From Prorocentrum cordatum (taxonomy: Eukaryota; Sar; Dinophyceae; Prorocentrales; Prorocentraceae): DNA of 64,000 nucleotides. The notes under the pieces are model-generated. The model did no database searches, was not told the origin of the DNA, and saw only the letters and a list, made by a program, of their open reading frames with translations. The translations under genes were made by a program, and so were the position numbers. The stretch is from positions 37,501 through 101,500 of the forward strand of contig CAUYUJ010003425.1 of the NCBI GenBank assembly GCA_963575745.1, given 5' to 3'. Below are positions 8,886-20,379 of the stretch, piece after piece (position 1 is the stretch's first letter; the number at the start of each line of letters is the position of its first letter).

Positions 8886-10651
8886 TCACCCTCTTTGGCG
8901 TCGGCGCGTCATGTGGCCCGTTGCCGTTCGGGCACTGGGTAGGTGATGACGTCGGCGTTGTCGAGGTCGAAACGTGGGCGGCGTCGCGGTTGCGCGGTGG
9001 CGCGCGCATATGCGGCCACCGAAGTCTTTCCACGAATCACGCATGTTCGGTCTCGTCGACGGCCGCATTGCGTTGCTGCAGGCAAGCGGTTCCTGTAGCG
9101 CATCGAGGGTGGCCGTCCGCCGCTGCAGCCGCTGCTGGGCGAGCGTCCTCGACTGCGTCCGCGGTCGCCGCCCCGCGAAGAAGAGCGGCGCTGTTGCGGG
9201 GCCACCTGCGGACCCCCGGACTCCGCGAGCCCTGGGGCACCCCCCGCGCGGAGAGCATCGCTTGCCCCCCGCGCGCCCGGGGGGGGGGCGCCTGGTTGCG
9301 GCTGTCCTGACTGCGGGCGCGGCTAGGGCTTCTCCCGGGGGTCTCGGCGCCAGACGCAATATGGGCGCAGCGGCAGCTGCTGGCCGGCTTGCAGCGCTTG
9401 CCTGGGCCAACAAAGAAATGGCAACGCGAGGCCATCTGCGCCGGCCCCGCCGCGGGCAGGCGCCGCGTGATGCGAAGGAGAAACAAGAGTTATTGGCACC
9501 TCCGTCATTGGCCGGCCGTTGCGCGCCTCGCCCCGTGGAGGGTCGCCCCCCGCCAGCGCCCCTACCGGCCTGCGACGCGCGTCTGGGAGGTCTTGGCGCG
9601 GAACGGTTGCCGGGGCCAGCGCGTTGCAGTTTGCGCCGTTCGCCATTTTTGCAACGGCCTGCCTTGAACGCTGCGCACGCCGCCAGTTCGCTACGAGTCG
9701 TCTCGCCCCTGCGGTTGCGCCGGTTGCGTTCGAGCCGGCGCGTCTCGACGTTGGCCAGAACAAGTTCTCGTAGCCAATCGCATGTGCGAGTGGAGTCGCC
9801 CATCTTCACCTTGTTGCAATCGTGAATGTATTGCTTCATCCATGGGCATCGGCGGATTTGAGCGTGGAGCAATGACTCGAGCATCTTCGTGCCCGGTGGA
9901 TCACGGCACTCCAAGAATAAATTGTCCCAGTCCGCGACGAACCGTTGGATGTCGCCGTCTCGGATGCGGATGAGTTGAAACGTTCAAAGTCGCGCGTGGC
10001 GTCGTCGATTTCCGTGACCTCCTAGCACGCGGCTGGCTTTTGCGCTCCTGAACTTTTAGGTTTCTCGTGCGATAACGGAGTTCAACAGTGAGATCAGCCA
10101 GAAGTCCAGCGGCGAGCTTGCAATCGACGCCCTCGAAGTCGCCACTGTCTTGAAGGCCCTCGAATGCGGCATCGGGGCGTTCGGCAACACAGAGAAAGAC
10201 GCAAGCCTCAGCAGGACGTCCCGGCGCACTGCCGAAGTTTTGCCTGGCCACACGTTGCCACTCCTGTAACTGAGTAATGCGTAGCAGTTGAGGCGTGCGA
10301 ACAATATCTGAATCCTTCATCGGGGTAGTACCACCAAGAGAACACTGCGAAAATATTATGCGACGACATTGGCGGCGTCGGCGGCGGTGCACGCACCAGA
10401 GATACGCGACGTGTCTGCGTTGAGGCTGCTGTAGAAACTGCTCCTGGTAACGTGCGTCGCGGTTGTCCTGCGCGGATGCGTCCACCGGCGAGGGTTGGGC
10501 CACTCTCGGCGGTGGTTTCTGCAGGTTGCGAAGAGAAATGGATCTCGGCGTCGCTAACGTGAGCCGTCATGGTGGCTTCGGTGGTCGTGAGATCGCACTG
10601 CAACTGCTCGACCACTCTGTCGTAGACCAAGTACCCCGTCGTTGCTGTCAT
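8886..10651 (-). pseudogene. Decayed retroelement Gag-like protein with CCCH zinc fingers
   Basis: Pieces in several minus frames line up as one Gag-like protein. An upstream part (about 10090-10290) contains FGSAPGRPAEACVFL and DFEGVDCKLAAGLLADL. A middle part (about 9720-9890) contains MLESLLHAQIRR and DWLRELVLANVETR. A zinc-finger region lies at about 9390-9690. One finger is complete: C-x9-C-x5-C-x3-H at about 9395-9455 (CHFFVGPGKRC then KPASSC and RCAH). The first finger (about 9630-9690) keeps C-x7-C but has Arg where the third Cys and the His should be. A further Cys pair lies near 9470-9500. The layout resembles Gag proteins I recall from dinoflagellate retroelements, with RNA-binding fingers at the C-terminus. 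Frame changes and lost ligands show that it is not functional as it stands. Confidence 0.55.
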
Positions 10652-12149
10652 AAGCTCGCTGGGAGGACCGGCCCAACCGATGCTCTAAGTCCTGGAACCG
10701 TCGGTTGTGCGCTTCGCGCTCTAGTTCCAAACGGGTGAGTAATGCCCCGGCCCGTGCCTTTTCAGCGTCTCTTTCGCGGGAGCTCTGGTGCGAGTCGTAG
10801 CTGCATGTGGCCCGCCGCATTCCTGACCTCGGCCATCTCGGCGGCGCGGGGGGCAAAATCGCAAACCGAAGTCGGGGGGCCCAGCTGCGCAGTCTGGGCC
10901 CGTACAACGTGCAACTCTGCCAGCGAAGCCTGCACGCCAGGTAACTGCTGCTCGACCGCGGAGACACGGTTCTCAAGCGCTGGCACACGTCCCTCTGGTG
11001 CATCAAGACGCCGAGCAATAGTCATCTCGGCAGTGCACAACTTACCGTGCAACTAGGACGTGGTGGCGGTACTATGGAGGTTGGCAGCGGCCACGACAAC
11101 GTGATCGCGAAGCGCAATGGGTTCCTCACGGAGCTGTTGATCCGTAGTCCCATGCACCTCGATCTCGTCGTGCAGGGCCCTGACAGCGGCAGTGCCTGCA
11201 TCCCTGCCGCCTACGAGCTGCGCCCCCATGGCGAAGAGGTAGTCGCGGGGCGTCTGGATGGCAGTGGAGTCTGCACCCTGGCGTGACTCTACACGGTCAA
11301 TTTGTTATTGGACTTCATTGAAGACCGATCGATCCTCAGCGATCGGAACGCCGACAAGGGCAGGAGTATTCTGGATATCTTGCCTCAAGTTTGGTTTGTG
11401 GTCTGTGTCGCGTGATCGGCGACTGTGGCAGCAAGACCCGGCAACTGTTGGGTCGTGTACGTTTCAACCTGGTCTCTGAACTCTGCCAACTCATCGGCGG
11501 AGGGCGACGCATGTGGCGTCGTATCGCGCTGCAGGGAATTATGCCGTGAGCGCCTCTGTGAGGGGCTGAGGGTGGTGCTCCCATGTTCAGACTGAAGATG
11601 ATACCGATCGGGTGCTCTTCACTGCGAAGTCGTTCCAAGACGGTCCTCGATGGTTCGCACGTGCTCAGACACGGGAGCCGATGCGGGGCTCGCAGGACCT
11701 CTGGTGTCGCAGCGGCGGTTTCGCGCGGAAGCTCTCGGAAAAGACGTTTCGTTCGCGCCGCCGCGGGTGTTCCCATCGGCGAAGAGATTGGAGAAGGAAC
11801 GCGCAGGTGCTTCCACCGACGATAGACTTGAACTAAGGTTGGCTCCAGGTGAATGAACAGTCGACTGGAAGCTGGGTCCAAACCCTCGAATGTACGATTG
11901 CGCCGACACGGAAAATGGAAAGTGTCCATGTATGCCTGCCGTGCACGCCGAAGCGCGGCTTCAAGTAGAAGGAATTGCGGTACCACATCCTGTCTCGCTA
12001 CCCACTCCGTGTCGTCGTGAAGCCCATGCACCGTCGAAGGGCCACCACGCATAGAGGCGCTGGCCCCCGTAGTCTCCAGCGCCATGCGCAAGACTCGAAG
12101 TCGGCGCGGGGTTTCGCAATGAAGAGCAAAACAGAAAAGGCTGATAACC
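10652..12149 (-). pseudogene. Upstream part of the Gag relic, coiled-coil segment
   Basis: The frame at 10762-11052 contains a heptad-like stretch (about 10880-11010, LENRVSAVEQQLPGVQASLA) typical of coiled coils. The frame 11336-12166 (276 codons) has mixed composition without recognised motifs. Same strand as, and upstream of, the CCCH Gag relic, so it may be its N-terminal region or leader. No LTR pair was found around 6-12 kb. Confidence 0.3.
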
Positions 12150-12445
12150 TGCGAACGGAAGTTCAAACCTACCGTATGGTCCGTAGGTAGAGGACGACTG
12201 GGCGAAACGATGAGACTCGTTTGTCCATGCGCCCGTCGGAATGAGGGCGCTCAAGATGTCCAATACCTGAACCGATAGAACAGCAGGGTAGATGGATAGA
12301 GCGGGGAGATGCGCGGTCTTCACACATGATCACCACCACCACCACTGTCGTCGCCATCATCACCATCATCATCACCACCATCACCATCACCAGCACCATC
12401 ACCATCATCAGCATCATCATCATCATCAGAACATCATCATCATCA
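12150..12445 (+). mobile_element. SINE-like dispersed repeat, copy 2, with CAC/ATC tail
   Basis: Partner of 5136-5351. GTTCAAACC at about 12163 fits a tRNA-type B box. The conserved body ends at GCGGTCTTCACACATGATCA (about 12332) and passes straight into CACCAT/ATC triplets to about 12445, as copy 1 passes into (CA)n. A 3' tail of simple sequence fits a retroposon. 12446-12740 holds only degenerate CATC/CCAT words. Confidence 0.6.
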
Positions 12446-12740
12446 GCAACATCATCAGCATCCTAATCAGCATCATCAATCACCACCACCGCCCATCGTC
12501 ATCTATCCATTCACCCACCCATCTATCCATCCATCGGCCAAGTCATCAAACAACCATCAAGCAACAAATCCACCAAACAATCAACGCATCCTTTCATCAA
12601 CACCAATACACTCACCACCACCTCCTCCTCCACCAGCGGACCGCGTATCCGCGCACCCCGCATTGCGATCCACCCCATGACGCCAAACGAGCGGGCGACG
12701 ACCTGGCAAGCGAAGGCGAACACCAGCCATGCGCTAGACT

Positions 12741-12748
12741 CTTCCTCC

Positions 12749-12781
<33 letters not shown>

Positions 12782-12792
12782 TCCTCCCCGTG
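12741..12792. repeat. Short (CTC)n tract
   Basis: About 50 bases of CTC with one ATC and one TTC variant. The following 12793-13009 is GC-rich with no recognised gene. Confidence 0.9.
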
Positions 12793-13009
12793 GACCTCGC
12801 AGAGCCCCACGCTCCACGGGGCAGCCCCGCCGGGCCTCGCTCCGCCCCACGCCGGCCGCGCGGAGGTCGCTGGCCACCGCGTTCAGCTCGCCGACGCGGC
12901 CTGCCGCGCAACGGCGGGGCGGGGTGCGCGGAGCGGCACTCCCCAAGGGGCCCAGGGACACACAAACAAAAGAGACACAACTCTCGGGGTTCCCCCTATT
13001 CCTTCCATA

Positions 13010-13170
13010 CTTCCCGGAGCTGTGCATCGACGACTGTTCGTGTCTGCGTGCTGCTGTTCCCTCCGGAGCTGCCGCGAGGTTCGAGGTCACTCCTCGGACG
13101 CTGTCGCTGGCTCTCCGCGGTGGTCCAGCCTCGGGGCGCCTTCCAGCGGCTGCGCCTCGCCACGAGCGCT
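13010..13170 (-). repeat. Dispersed repeat family D, copy 3
   Basis: In reverse complement it carries GCGAGGCGCAGCCGCTGGAA and GGCTGGACCACCGCGGAGAG, matching the end of the copy at 3175-3375 and, more weakly, 47485-47590. 13171-13335 is GC-rich with no recognised feature. Confidence 0.55.
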
Positions 13171-13337
13171 CCAAGGATGCCCGGCTCCTCACGGGGCGCC
13201 CGCCGGAGAGCCGGGCGGGGACCCGAAGACCGAGGAGACGGGCTCGGGAGGGGAAGCCTCGAGCTGGAAGCGGCAGGCCGTCGGGCCCCGACCGACGACG
13301 GGTGGGTGATCGGGGGCCGATGCCCCCAACCCTGAGC

Positions 13338-13585
13338 CTGCCCCCTCCTCTTCTTCTTCTTCCTCCTCCTCCCCCTCCTCCTCCTCCTCCTCCTCCGCCT
13401 CCTCCTCCTCCTCCTCCTCCTCCTCCTCCTCCGCCTCCTCCTCCTCCTCCTCCTCCTCCTCCTCCGCCTCCTCCTCCTTCTCCTCCTCCTCCTCCTCCTC
13501 CTCATCCGCCTCCTCCTCATTCGCCTCCTCCTCCTTCTCTTCCTCCTCCTCCTCCTCCTTCTCCTCCTCCTCCTCCACCTCCTGG
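13338..13585. repeat. (CTC)n microsatellite
   Basis: CTC triplets with periodic CGC interruptions roughly every 45-50 bases, suggesting amplification of a longer unit within the microsatellite. Confidence 0.95.
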
Positions 13586-13599
13586 CTGCCGTCCAGCTA

Positions 13600-16135
13600 T
13601 AGGTTTCCCATCACTCAACAATTCGGGGAAGGCCAACTATGGGAAAACGAGGACCCGCGGCGTGCTCACCACACTTCCCGAAATTCGAATTCCGGATCGT
13701 GGGGAGCCTGGAATCACCACTTACAAAATGAAAATATTTTAGAAAACCCGCAATTCCGAATTATGGGAACCCTGAGATCACACCCAAAAAAAAAAAGTTG
13801 TTATGGTGATTCCAAGTGTCCCGCAATTCCGAATCATGGGAAACTTTCCCCCCCCCCCGAGAGCGATGAAAACTGCCGGCTTCCCAACTGATGGGAAGAG
13901 GACTCCACCAAGCATAACCTGCTATGCATCCGCCCTCGGCTCAGAGCCAACCAAATTTGCGTCACGAAGCTCGGCCCCAAAAAAGCAGGTGTCTGTCCCC
14001 GCAGCGTGGCCGATAACCTGCGCATGCTCGCGCTGAATACGGCGGGCGGCAGCCTCCAAATCGGGGGCCGCAGGAACGCTCAACTAAAAGTGTAACGATC
14101 TTATGAGGACACTATGAGGAAGCACTCCGCAGATACGAAACCCCATTCAAAGGCATCGGCCGGGCGGTGGCACGGAAATTCTGTTATAACCCCTACTAGG
14201 TGGCCCAAAACGGCCAAGCTTCTGTGGTGAGTTTCCCGAAATTCCGCATGATGGGAAACTTGAAATCACCACAAAGAGGGGGGGGGTATGATTCCAGGTT
14301 TCCCGCAACTCCGAATTATGGGGAACCTGAAGAATGCTGTTTGTGATGATTCCAAGTTCCCTGCAATTCCGACCTATGTGAAACCTGGAATCACCACAAA
14401 CAAATATGCTTCTATGGTGATTCCAAGTTTCCAGCAATTCCGAATTATGGGAAAGCTGGAATCACCATCAAAAAACTATGTTTTTGTGGTGATTCCAAGT
14501 TTCCCGTAGTTGGTGATTCCAGGTTTCCCGTAATTCCGAATTATGGGAAAGCTGGCATATGTTTTCGTGGTGATCCCAACTTTCACAACGGAAAAAGATT
14601 GTTTCTCGTTGCGATTCTAGGTTCCCCCAAATTCTGAATAACCCGAAATCGCCTCTGAATCAACCGATAACCGAGGGGCTCGAATCATGAGAAACCCAGA
14701 TTCGCAACACAAATGGGTGGTTTTTCGTGGTGAGTCCAGGTTCCCCAAAAATTCTCACTTGTGGAAACCTGGTATCCGCTCAAAACGCCCCTTTATTCGT
14801 AATGATTCAACAGTTTCCCATACTTCGAGTTATGGGAAACATCGAAGTCGAATTATGGGAAAACGGGAATCGCCACGCAGAACCATTTGCTTTCAAGGTT
14901 ATTCTAGGTTTCCCGTAATTCGAACCCCCAGCGGCCTCCCCCCCCTGGTTCCCCGAAATTCCGATTTCGAATTACGGGCCACCTCCCGCACTGCAGGAAA
15001 CTGCAACCCCCCGTTTACCCAAAATGAGGGGTTTGAATTATGGGAAGCCCAGAACCACCACGAAAGAGGGAGGGTTCATGGTGATTCCAGGTTTCCCATA
15101 ATTCTGAATTATGGGAATCCCAGAATCTGCTCCAAATTCATTGTGTTCGTGTTGATTCCAGGTTTCCTAGAATTCGAAATATGAGAAACCTCGAATATTC
15201 GAAATATGAGAAGCCTCAAATTCGACTTATGGGGAACCTGGAATCTCCACGAAAAACCCTCTTTCGTTGCAGTTCCAACTTTCCCGTAATTCGACGAAGC
15301 TCCCAGCAGCCTCCCTCCTCACTTTCCCGAAATTCTGACTTCGAATTACGGGGAATCTTCCGCACTGCGGGAAATTGCCGCCCGCCGCTTCCCAAAGAGG
15401 GGTTCGATGCATGGGAAACCCGGAACCACCACGGACAAGTATTGTTTTTCGTTGTGGTTCAAGGTTCCCCATAACTCGGAAGTATGGGAAACCTGGAACC
15501 TGCTCGAACACACCTTTGTCGTAGTGGTGTCAGGTCTCACGTAAGTCGAAATATGGGAAGCCTCGAATTCGAAGTATGGGAATCCGGGAACTATCACAAA
15601 AATTTGGTGGTGATTCCAAGTTGCCCGAAAGTCGAACCACCCAGCGGCCTCTCCCCCATTGTTTCCCGAAATTCCGATTTCGAATTACGGTGCACCTTCC
15701 ACATTGTGGGAACCTGCCGCCCCCCGCTTCCCCAAATGAGGGGCCTGAATTATGGGAAAACCGGATTCACCACGAAAAAGAAAAGATCTTCCTGGTGATT
15801 CCAGGATTCACAAAGTTCGGAAATATGGGCAACCTGGAATCGGCTCACAGAGTGCGGTTTTTCGTAGTGACTTTAGATGTCCCATAATTCAAAATATGGG
15901 GCACCTCGAACTCGAATTATGGCAAACCTGGAATGACCACGAAAAAACGATGTTTCGTGGTGGTTCCAGGTTTCCCACAAGTCGGAATAAAGGGAAAGCC
16001 GGAATGGACTCATAGGGTGCGTTTGTTCGTAAAGATTTCAGGTTTCCCATAATTCGAACTACAACAGGTATTCGAGCCTCCCAGGGCACCGAACAGTCGT
16101 CCAGCTATGGGTTTTCCATAATCCTGAGCAATAGG
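13600..16135. repeat. Array of palindromic repeats (GATTCCAGGTTTCCC family)
   Basis: Several dozen diverged units of roughly 50-90 bases. Each is a hairpin: GTGATTCCAGGTTTCCC, then AATTCCGAATTATGGG, then AAACCTGGAATCACCAC, in which the last block is the inverse of the first. A-rich linkers (CAAAAA, ACGAAAAA) separate the units. Superimposed is a longer unit of about 345-365 bases beginning near 14926, 15300 and 15640, marked by CAGCGGCCTCCC, ATTTCGAATTACGG and AATGAGGGG. The part from about 13860 to 14140 is less regular. No protein is encoded; frames of 60-165 codons are repeat by-products. Confidence 0.9.
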
Positions 16136-16149
16136 GAACCCATCGCCGA

Positions 16150-16938
16150 ACGACAGCCCTCCTCTTCTTCCTCCTCCTCCTCCTCCTCCTCCTCCTCCTC
16201 CTCCTCCTCCCCTCAAACCACCCCTCCTGCCCCTCCTCCCCCTCTTTACTCCTCCTCCTCCCCCTCTTTACTCCTCCTCCTCCTCCTCCCCCTCCTCCTC
16301 CTCCTCCTCCTCCTCCTCCTCCGCCGCCTTCTCCTCCTTTTCCGCTCCTCCCCCACCTCCTCCTCCGCCTCCGCTCCGCCTCCGACTCCGCCTCCGTCTC
16401 TCCTCCTCCTCCTCCTCTCCTCCTCCTCCTCCTCCTCCTCCTCCTCCTCCTCCGCCTCCGCCTCCTCCTCCGCCTCCGCCTCCGTCTCCTCCTCCTCCTC
16501 CTTCTTCTCCTCCGCCTCCTCCTTCTGGTCCTGCCGCGGGAACGGGAGCGGGATCCGCGGGCCGCGGCCTGCCATTTCCTGCTCCGACCCCACGTCCTCG
16601 CGCCGCCCGCGGGGAAGGAAGGACTGGCCACGCGGCTCCTCCTCCTCCTCCTCCTCCTCCTCCTCCTCCTCCTCCTCCTTCTTCCCCTCCTCCTCCTCCT
16701 CCTCCTCCTCCTCCTCCTCCTCCTCCTCCTCCTCACTCTCCTCCTCCTCTCTCCTCCTCCTCCTCCTCCCTCCTCCTCCTCCTCCCCTCCTCCTCCTCCT
16801 CCTCCCCCTCCTCCCCCTCCTCCTCCTCCTCCTCCTCCTCCTCCTCCTCCTCCTCCTCCTCGTCCTCGTCCTCCTCCTCCCCACCTCCTCCTCCTCGTCC
16901 TGTTCCTCCTCAACCTCCTCCTCCTCCTCCTCCTCCTC
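16150..16938. repeat. (CTC)n microsatellite
   Basis: Pyrimidine-rich triplets throughout, with a unique GC-rich stretch of about 110 bases at 16525-16640. Confidence 0.96.
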
Positions 16939-16941
16939 CTG

Positions 16942-17023
<82 letters not shown>

Positions 17024-17069
17024 TCATCATCATCATCATCATCATCATCACCACCACCACCATCATCAT

Positions 17070-17119
<50 letters not shown>

Positions 17120-17183
17120 GCATCATCATCATCATCAGCATCATCATCATCATCAGCATCATCATCATCATCAGCATCGTCAG

Positions 17184-17227
<44 letters not shown>

Positions 17228-18765
17228 GCATCATCATCATCAGCATCATCATCATCATCATCAGCATCATCATCATCCGCATCATCATCATGATCATCAT
17301 CAGCATCATCATCATCGTCATCATCAGCATCGTCATCATCATCATCATCGTCGTCGTCATCATCAGCATCATCATCAGCAGTATCTTCCTCATCATCAGC
17401 ATTACCATCATCACTAGCAGCACCAGCATCGGCATCAGCATCATCATCATCATCAGCATCATCGTCGTCATCGTCATCATCATCATCGTCGTCATCGTCA
17501 TCATCGTCATCACCATCATCATCATCATCATCAGTATCATCATGAACTTTATCATCAACGTCAGCAGGATCGTCATCATCATCAGCAGCATCACCATCAT
17601 ACTCACCATGCTGCTCCTCCTATTCCTCCTCCAACTCCACATCCCCATCCACCTTCTCATCATCATCATCCTCATCCTCAACATCAGCATCACCATGACC
17701 ATCATCATCATCATCATCATTATCAGCATAATCAGTATCATCGGCATCATCAGCATCAGCATTAGCATCAACATCAACATCGTCATCATCATGATCATCA
17801 GTATGCTTATCATCACCATCAGCAGCACCATAGTTTCAGCGCAATGTTGGAGGGGAGGAGGAGGAGGCATCACCATCATCATCATCATCATCATCACCAC
17901 CATCAGCATCAGCATCATCATCAGCAGCATCCACAGCATCATCATCAACAGCAGCGGCATCATCATCAGCATCATCAGCAGCAACATCCGCATCGGCATC
18001 GTCATCCTTATCGGCAGCCGCATCATCAGCATCAACATCCGCATCAGCGCCATCACCATCACCAGCAGCAGCATCGTCGTCGGCATCATCAGACTCAGCA
18101 TCCTTATCATCAACATCATCAATAGCAGCAGAATCATATCCACCCCCACCATCATCATCATCATCATCATCATCATCAGCAGCAGCATCACCCTCATCAC
18201 TCATCATCATCACCATCATCATCAGCATCGTCATCATCATCAGCAGTATCATCATCAGCAGCATCATCAGCATCAGCATCATCATCATCAGCATCAGAAT
18301 CGTCATCATCAGCATAATCGATGCCAGCGGCAGAAGGAGGAGCACCATCAGCAGCAGTAGCATCATCATCGCCAGCAGAAGTGGCAGCAGCAGGTCATCA
18401 TCATCAGCATCACCATCAGCACCGCCAGTATCAGAAGGTTTCACCAGAACCATACTCAGCACCACCACCATCAGCGTCGTCAGCATTATCATCACAATCA
18501 GCAGCACCATAATCGTCCTCATCACCATCAGCATCACCATCATAATCGTCAAACTACTCCCCTCCTCCTCATCACCCTCATCCTCATCATCAGCATACTC
18601 ATCATAATCATAATCGGCTGATTCATACTCATCGTCATCGCATAAAGAAACAGCATGACCATAATCAAAATCACCAGCAGCATCATCATCATCAGCAGCA
18701 TCATCCTCATCATTAACAACAGCGTCAGCATCCTCATCAGCATTATCAGCATGACCATCATCCTC
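16939..18765. repeat. (ATC)n microsatellite, about 1.8 kb
   Basis: Pure ATC at first, then ATC with increasing AGC, ACC and GTC triplets, and a short interruption at 17836-17870. The 713-codon Met-rich and 316-codon Asp-rich frames across it come entirely from the repeat. Confidence 0.97.
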
Positions 18766-19370
18766 GCTGTCTCGGCTAGCAGTCACACACTACCGAAAGC
18801 CTGAACCCGAAGTGGGGTTCAGGGTGAGGGAACAGCAGCAGCAAGGCAGATGGCGGCATCAGAGGATGAAGATGATGACGCCGTTCTGGCGCTGCGTGCG
18901 CGTGCCGCCGGCTGGCGGTCCACCATCCTTCCGCCACGCGTAGCGGGCTCTGCCGCCGCCCGAACAGACGTCGGGCCGACGTACAAAGCCGAAACGCAAG
19001 GCAGGGAGGACCACATTTGGATCCCAGGGTGGGCCACCTTGACCCAGAAAGCTCGAGCGGGAGCGAAGGAGGAGGGGAGCAAGCAGAAGCAGGAGCAGGG
19101 AACAAGGGGAAAACCAAGAGGAACCCCCGCATTCCTGGGACCTGAGAAAGCCTAGCGCCTACTACAAACAACTAAGCTGTCTCGGCTAGCAGTCACACAC
19201 CACCCAAAGCCTGAACCCGAAGTGGGGTTCAGGGTGAGGGGGCAGCAGCAGCAAGGCTGATGGCGGCATCAGAGAATGAAGACGATGATGCCGTTCTGGC
19301 GCTGCGCGCGCGTGCCGCCGGCTGGCGGTCCACCATCCTTCCGCAACGCGTGGCGGGCTCTGCCGCCCCC
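18766..19370. repeat. Direct duplication, 195-bp units 410 bp apart
   Basis: 18766-18960 and 19176-19370 match at roughly 92% and without gaps by eye. Both start GCTGTCTCGGCTAGCAGTCA and end GCGGGCTCTGCCGCC. The intervening 215 bases are unique. The first copy directly abuts the ATC tract, so the repeat may have been carried with, or seeded by, an insertion. On the minus strand both copies read as a similar Ser/Ala-rich peptide, without known function. Confidence 0.85.
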
Positions 19371-19812
19371 CCTCCTCTCCTGGGAGCCACATGCACGGCC
19401 GCCCCCGCGACGGCCCTGTCCGGGCTCGAGGAAAACCTGGGCCTCGCCACCGGGAAATAAGCGGCCCGACGCCGTGCGAGCAGAGTCGCCGGCGTCTGCC
19501 ACCTGCGCCCGGCGCCCGCGGGCGCTTTGCGCGGGTCGTGGAGTGCTCGGGCCCCGGTGCGGCGCCAGCTGCCCTCAGGCGCGTAGCCGCCGCCGCCGCC
19601 CCAGCACCGGCTGCCCTGGGTGCACCCCGCCCGCAGCACTTGAAAAGCCGCGCCCGGCGCGGGACGCTGGCGCGGGCTCCGCTCGTCAGGCCGAGGCCGC
19701 GGCGGACTCTCCTTCCACCTCACTGCTCGCCAGGCCCGTGGCCGGCGGCGCTGCTGGGCTCACCAGGCCGAAGCCGGCGGTTGGGCCCCCTTTCACCTCC
19801 TCGCACCAGGCC
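19371..19812. other. GC-rich spacer, no gene recognised
   Basis: Several frames are open, with Arg/Ala/Pro bias only. GCGGACTCTCCTTCCACC-like and CCAGGCC words recur near 19690-19810, suggesting a diverged 75-bp repeat. Confidence 0.4.
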
Positions 19813-20379
19813 TCACGGCCGGCGGCGCTGCCGGTCAATCGCGATGCTGCTTGTCAGCCGCGACGCGCGCGACCTCATCCCTGCGCTGAACCCCTGGTTC
19901 TTGCGGAGGTAGCGCGTGCCGTTGATGTGAACCGGGCCCTGAAGTCTGGCGTCGCAGTAGACCGCCTTGGGTTTCTTGGGCGGCTTCGGCTTGCTCACGG
20001 CCGCCTACCCCGGCGCCTCGCGCGGGCCCTCCGGCTGCCCGCCCGGCCGCGCGCTGCACCAGCAGCGCCCAGCCAGCGCCGGGGCCGCGCCCAGCGCCGT
20101 CACCAGGAGGAAGATGACCTTCGCCGCGGTCCACAGGGGGATCGCGACGAAGACGCCCCTCCTGCCCTCGCCCAGGTGCAGGCCGATGGCCCCCTCGTCC
20201 TTCTTCATCGTCGAGAGCTCCAGACCGGCCGCTGCCGCGTGCCCCAGCGTGACTGCCGCCGCGGCTGCCCTGCCAATGGGCTCCCCGAGGCAGCTCGCCA
20301 GGCGCCGGCGCCGGCGGCCCCCTCCTGGAGCCTCGCTGCCGGGGTCGTCAGCTGCGAGCGGTCGTTGGCCATGCGCCGG
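19813..20379 (-). pseudogene. C-terminal extension of the DIRS-like recombinase
   Basis: The frame at 19813-19998 has coding-like composition (VYCDARLQGPVHINGTRYL), and the stretch up to 20379 follows the recombinase on the same strand. It may be the element's C-terminal tail. Function unknown. Confidence 0.3.

Noticed and set aside
16059-18200. Open frame of 713 codons, mostly Met, Gly and Arg
   Set aside because: It translates ATC and CTC triplet repeats and one non-repeat edge; no domain is present.
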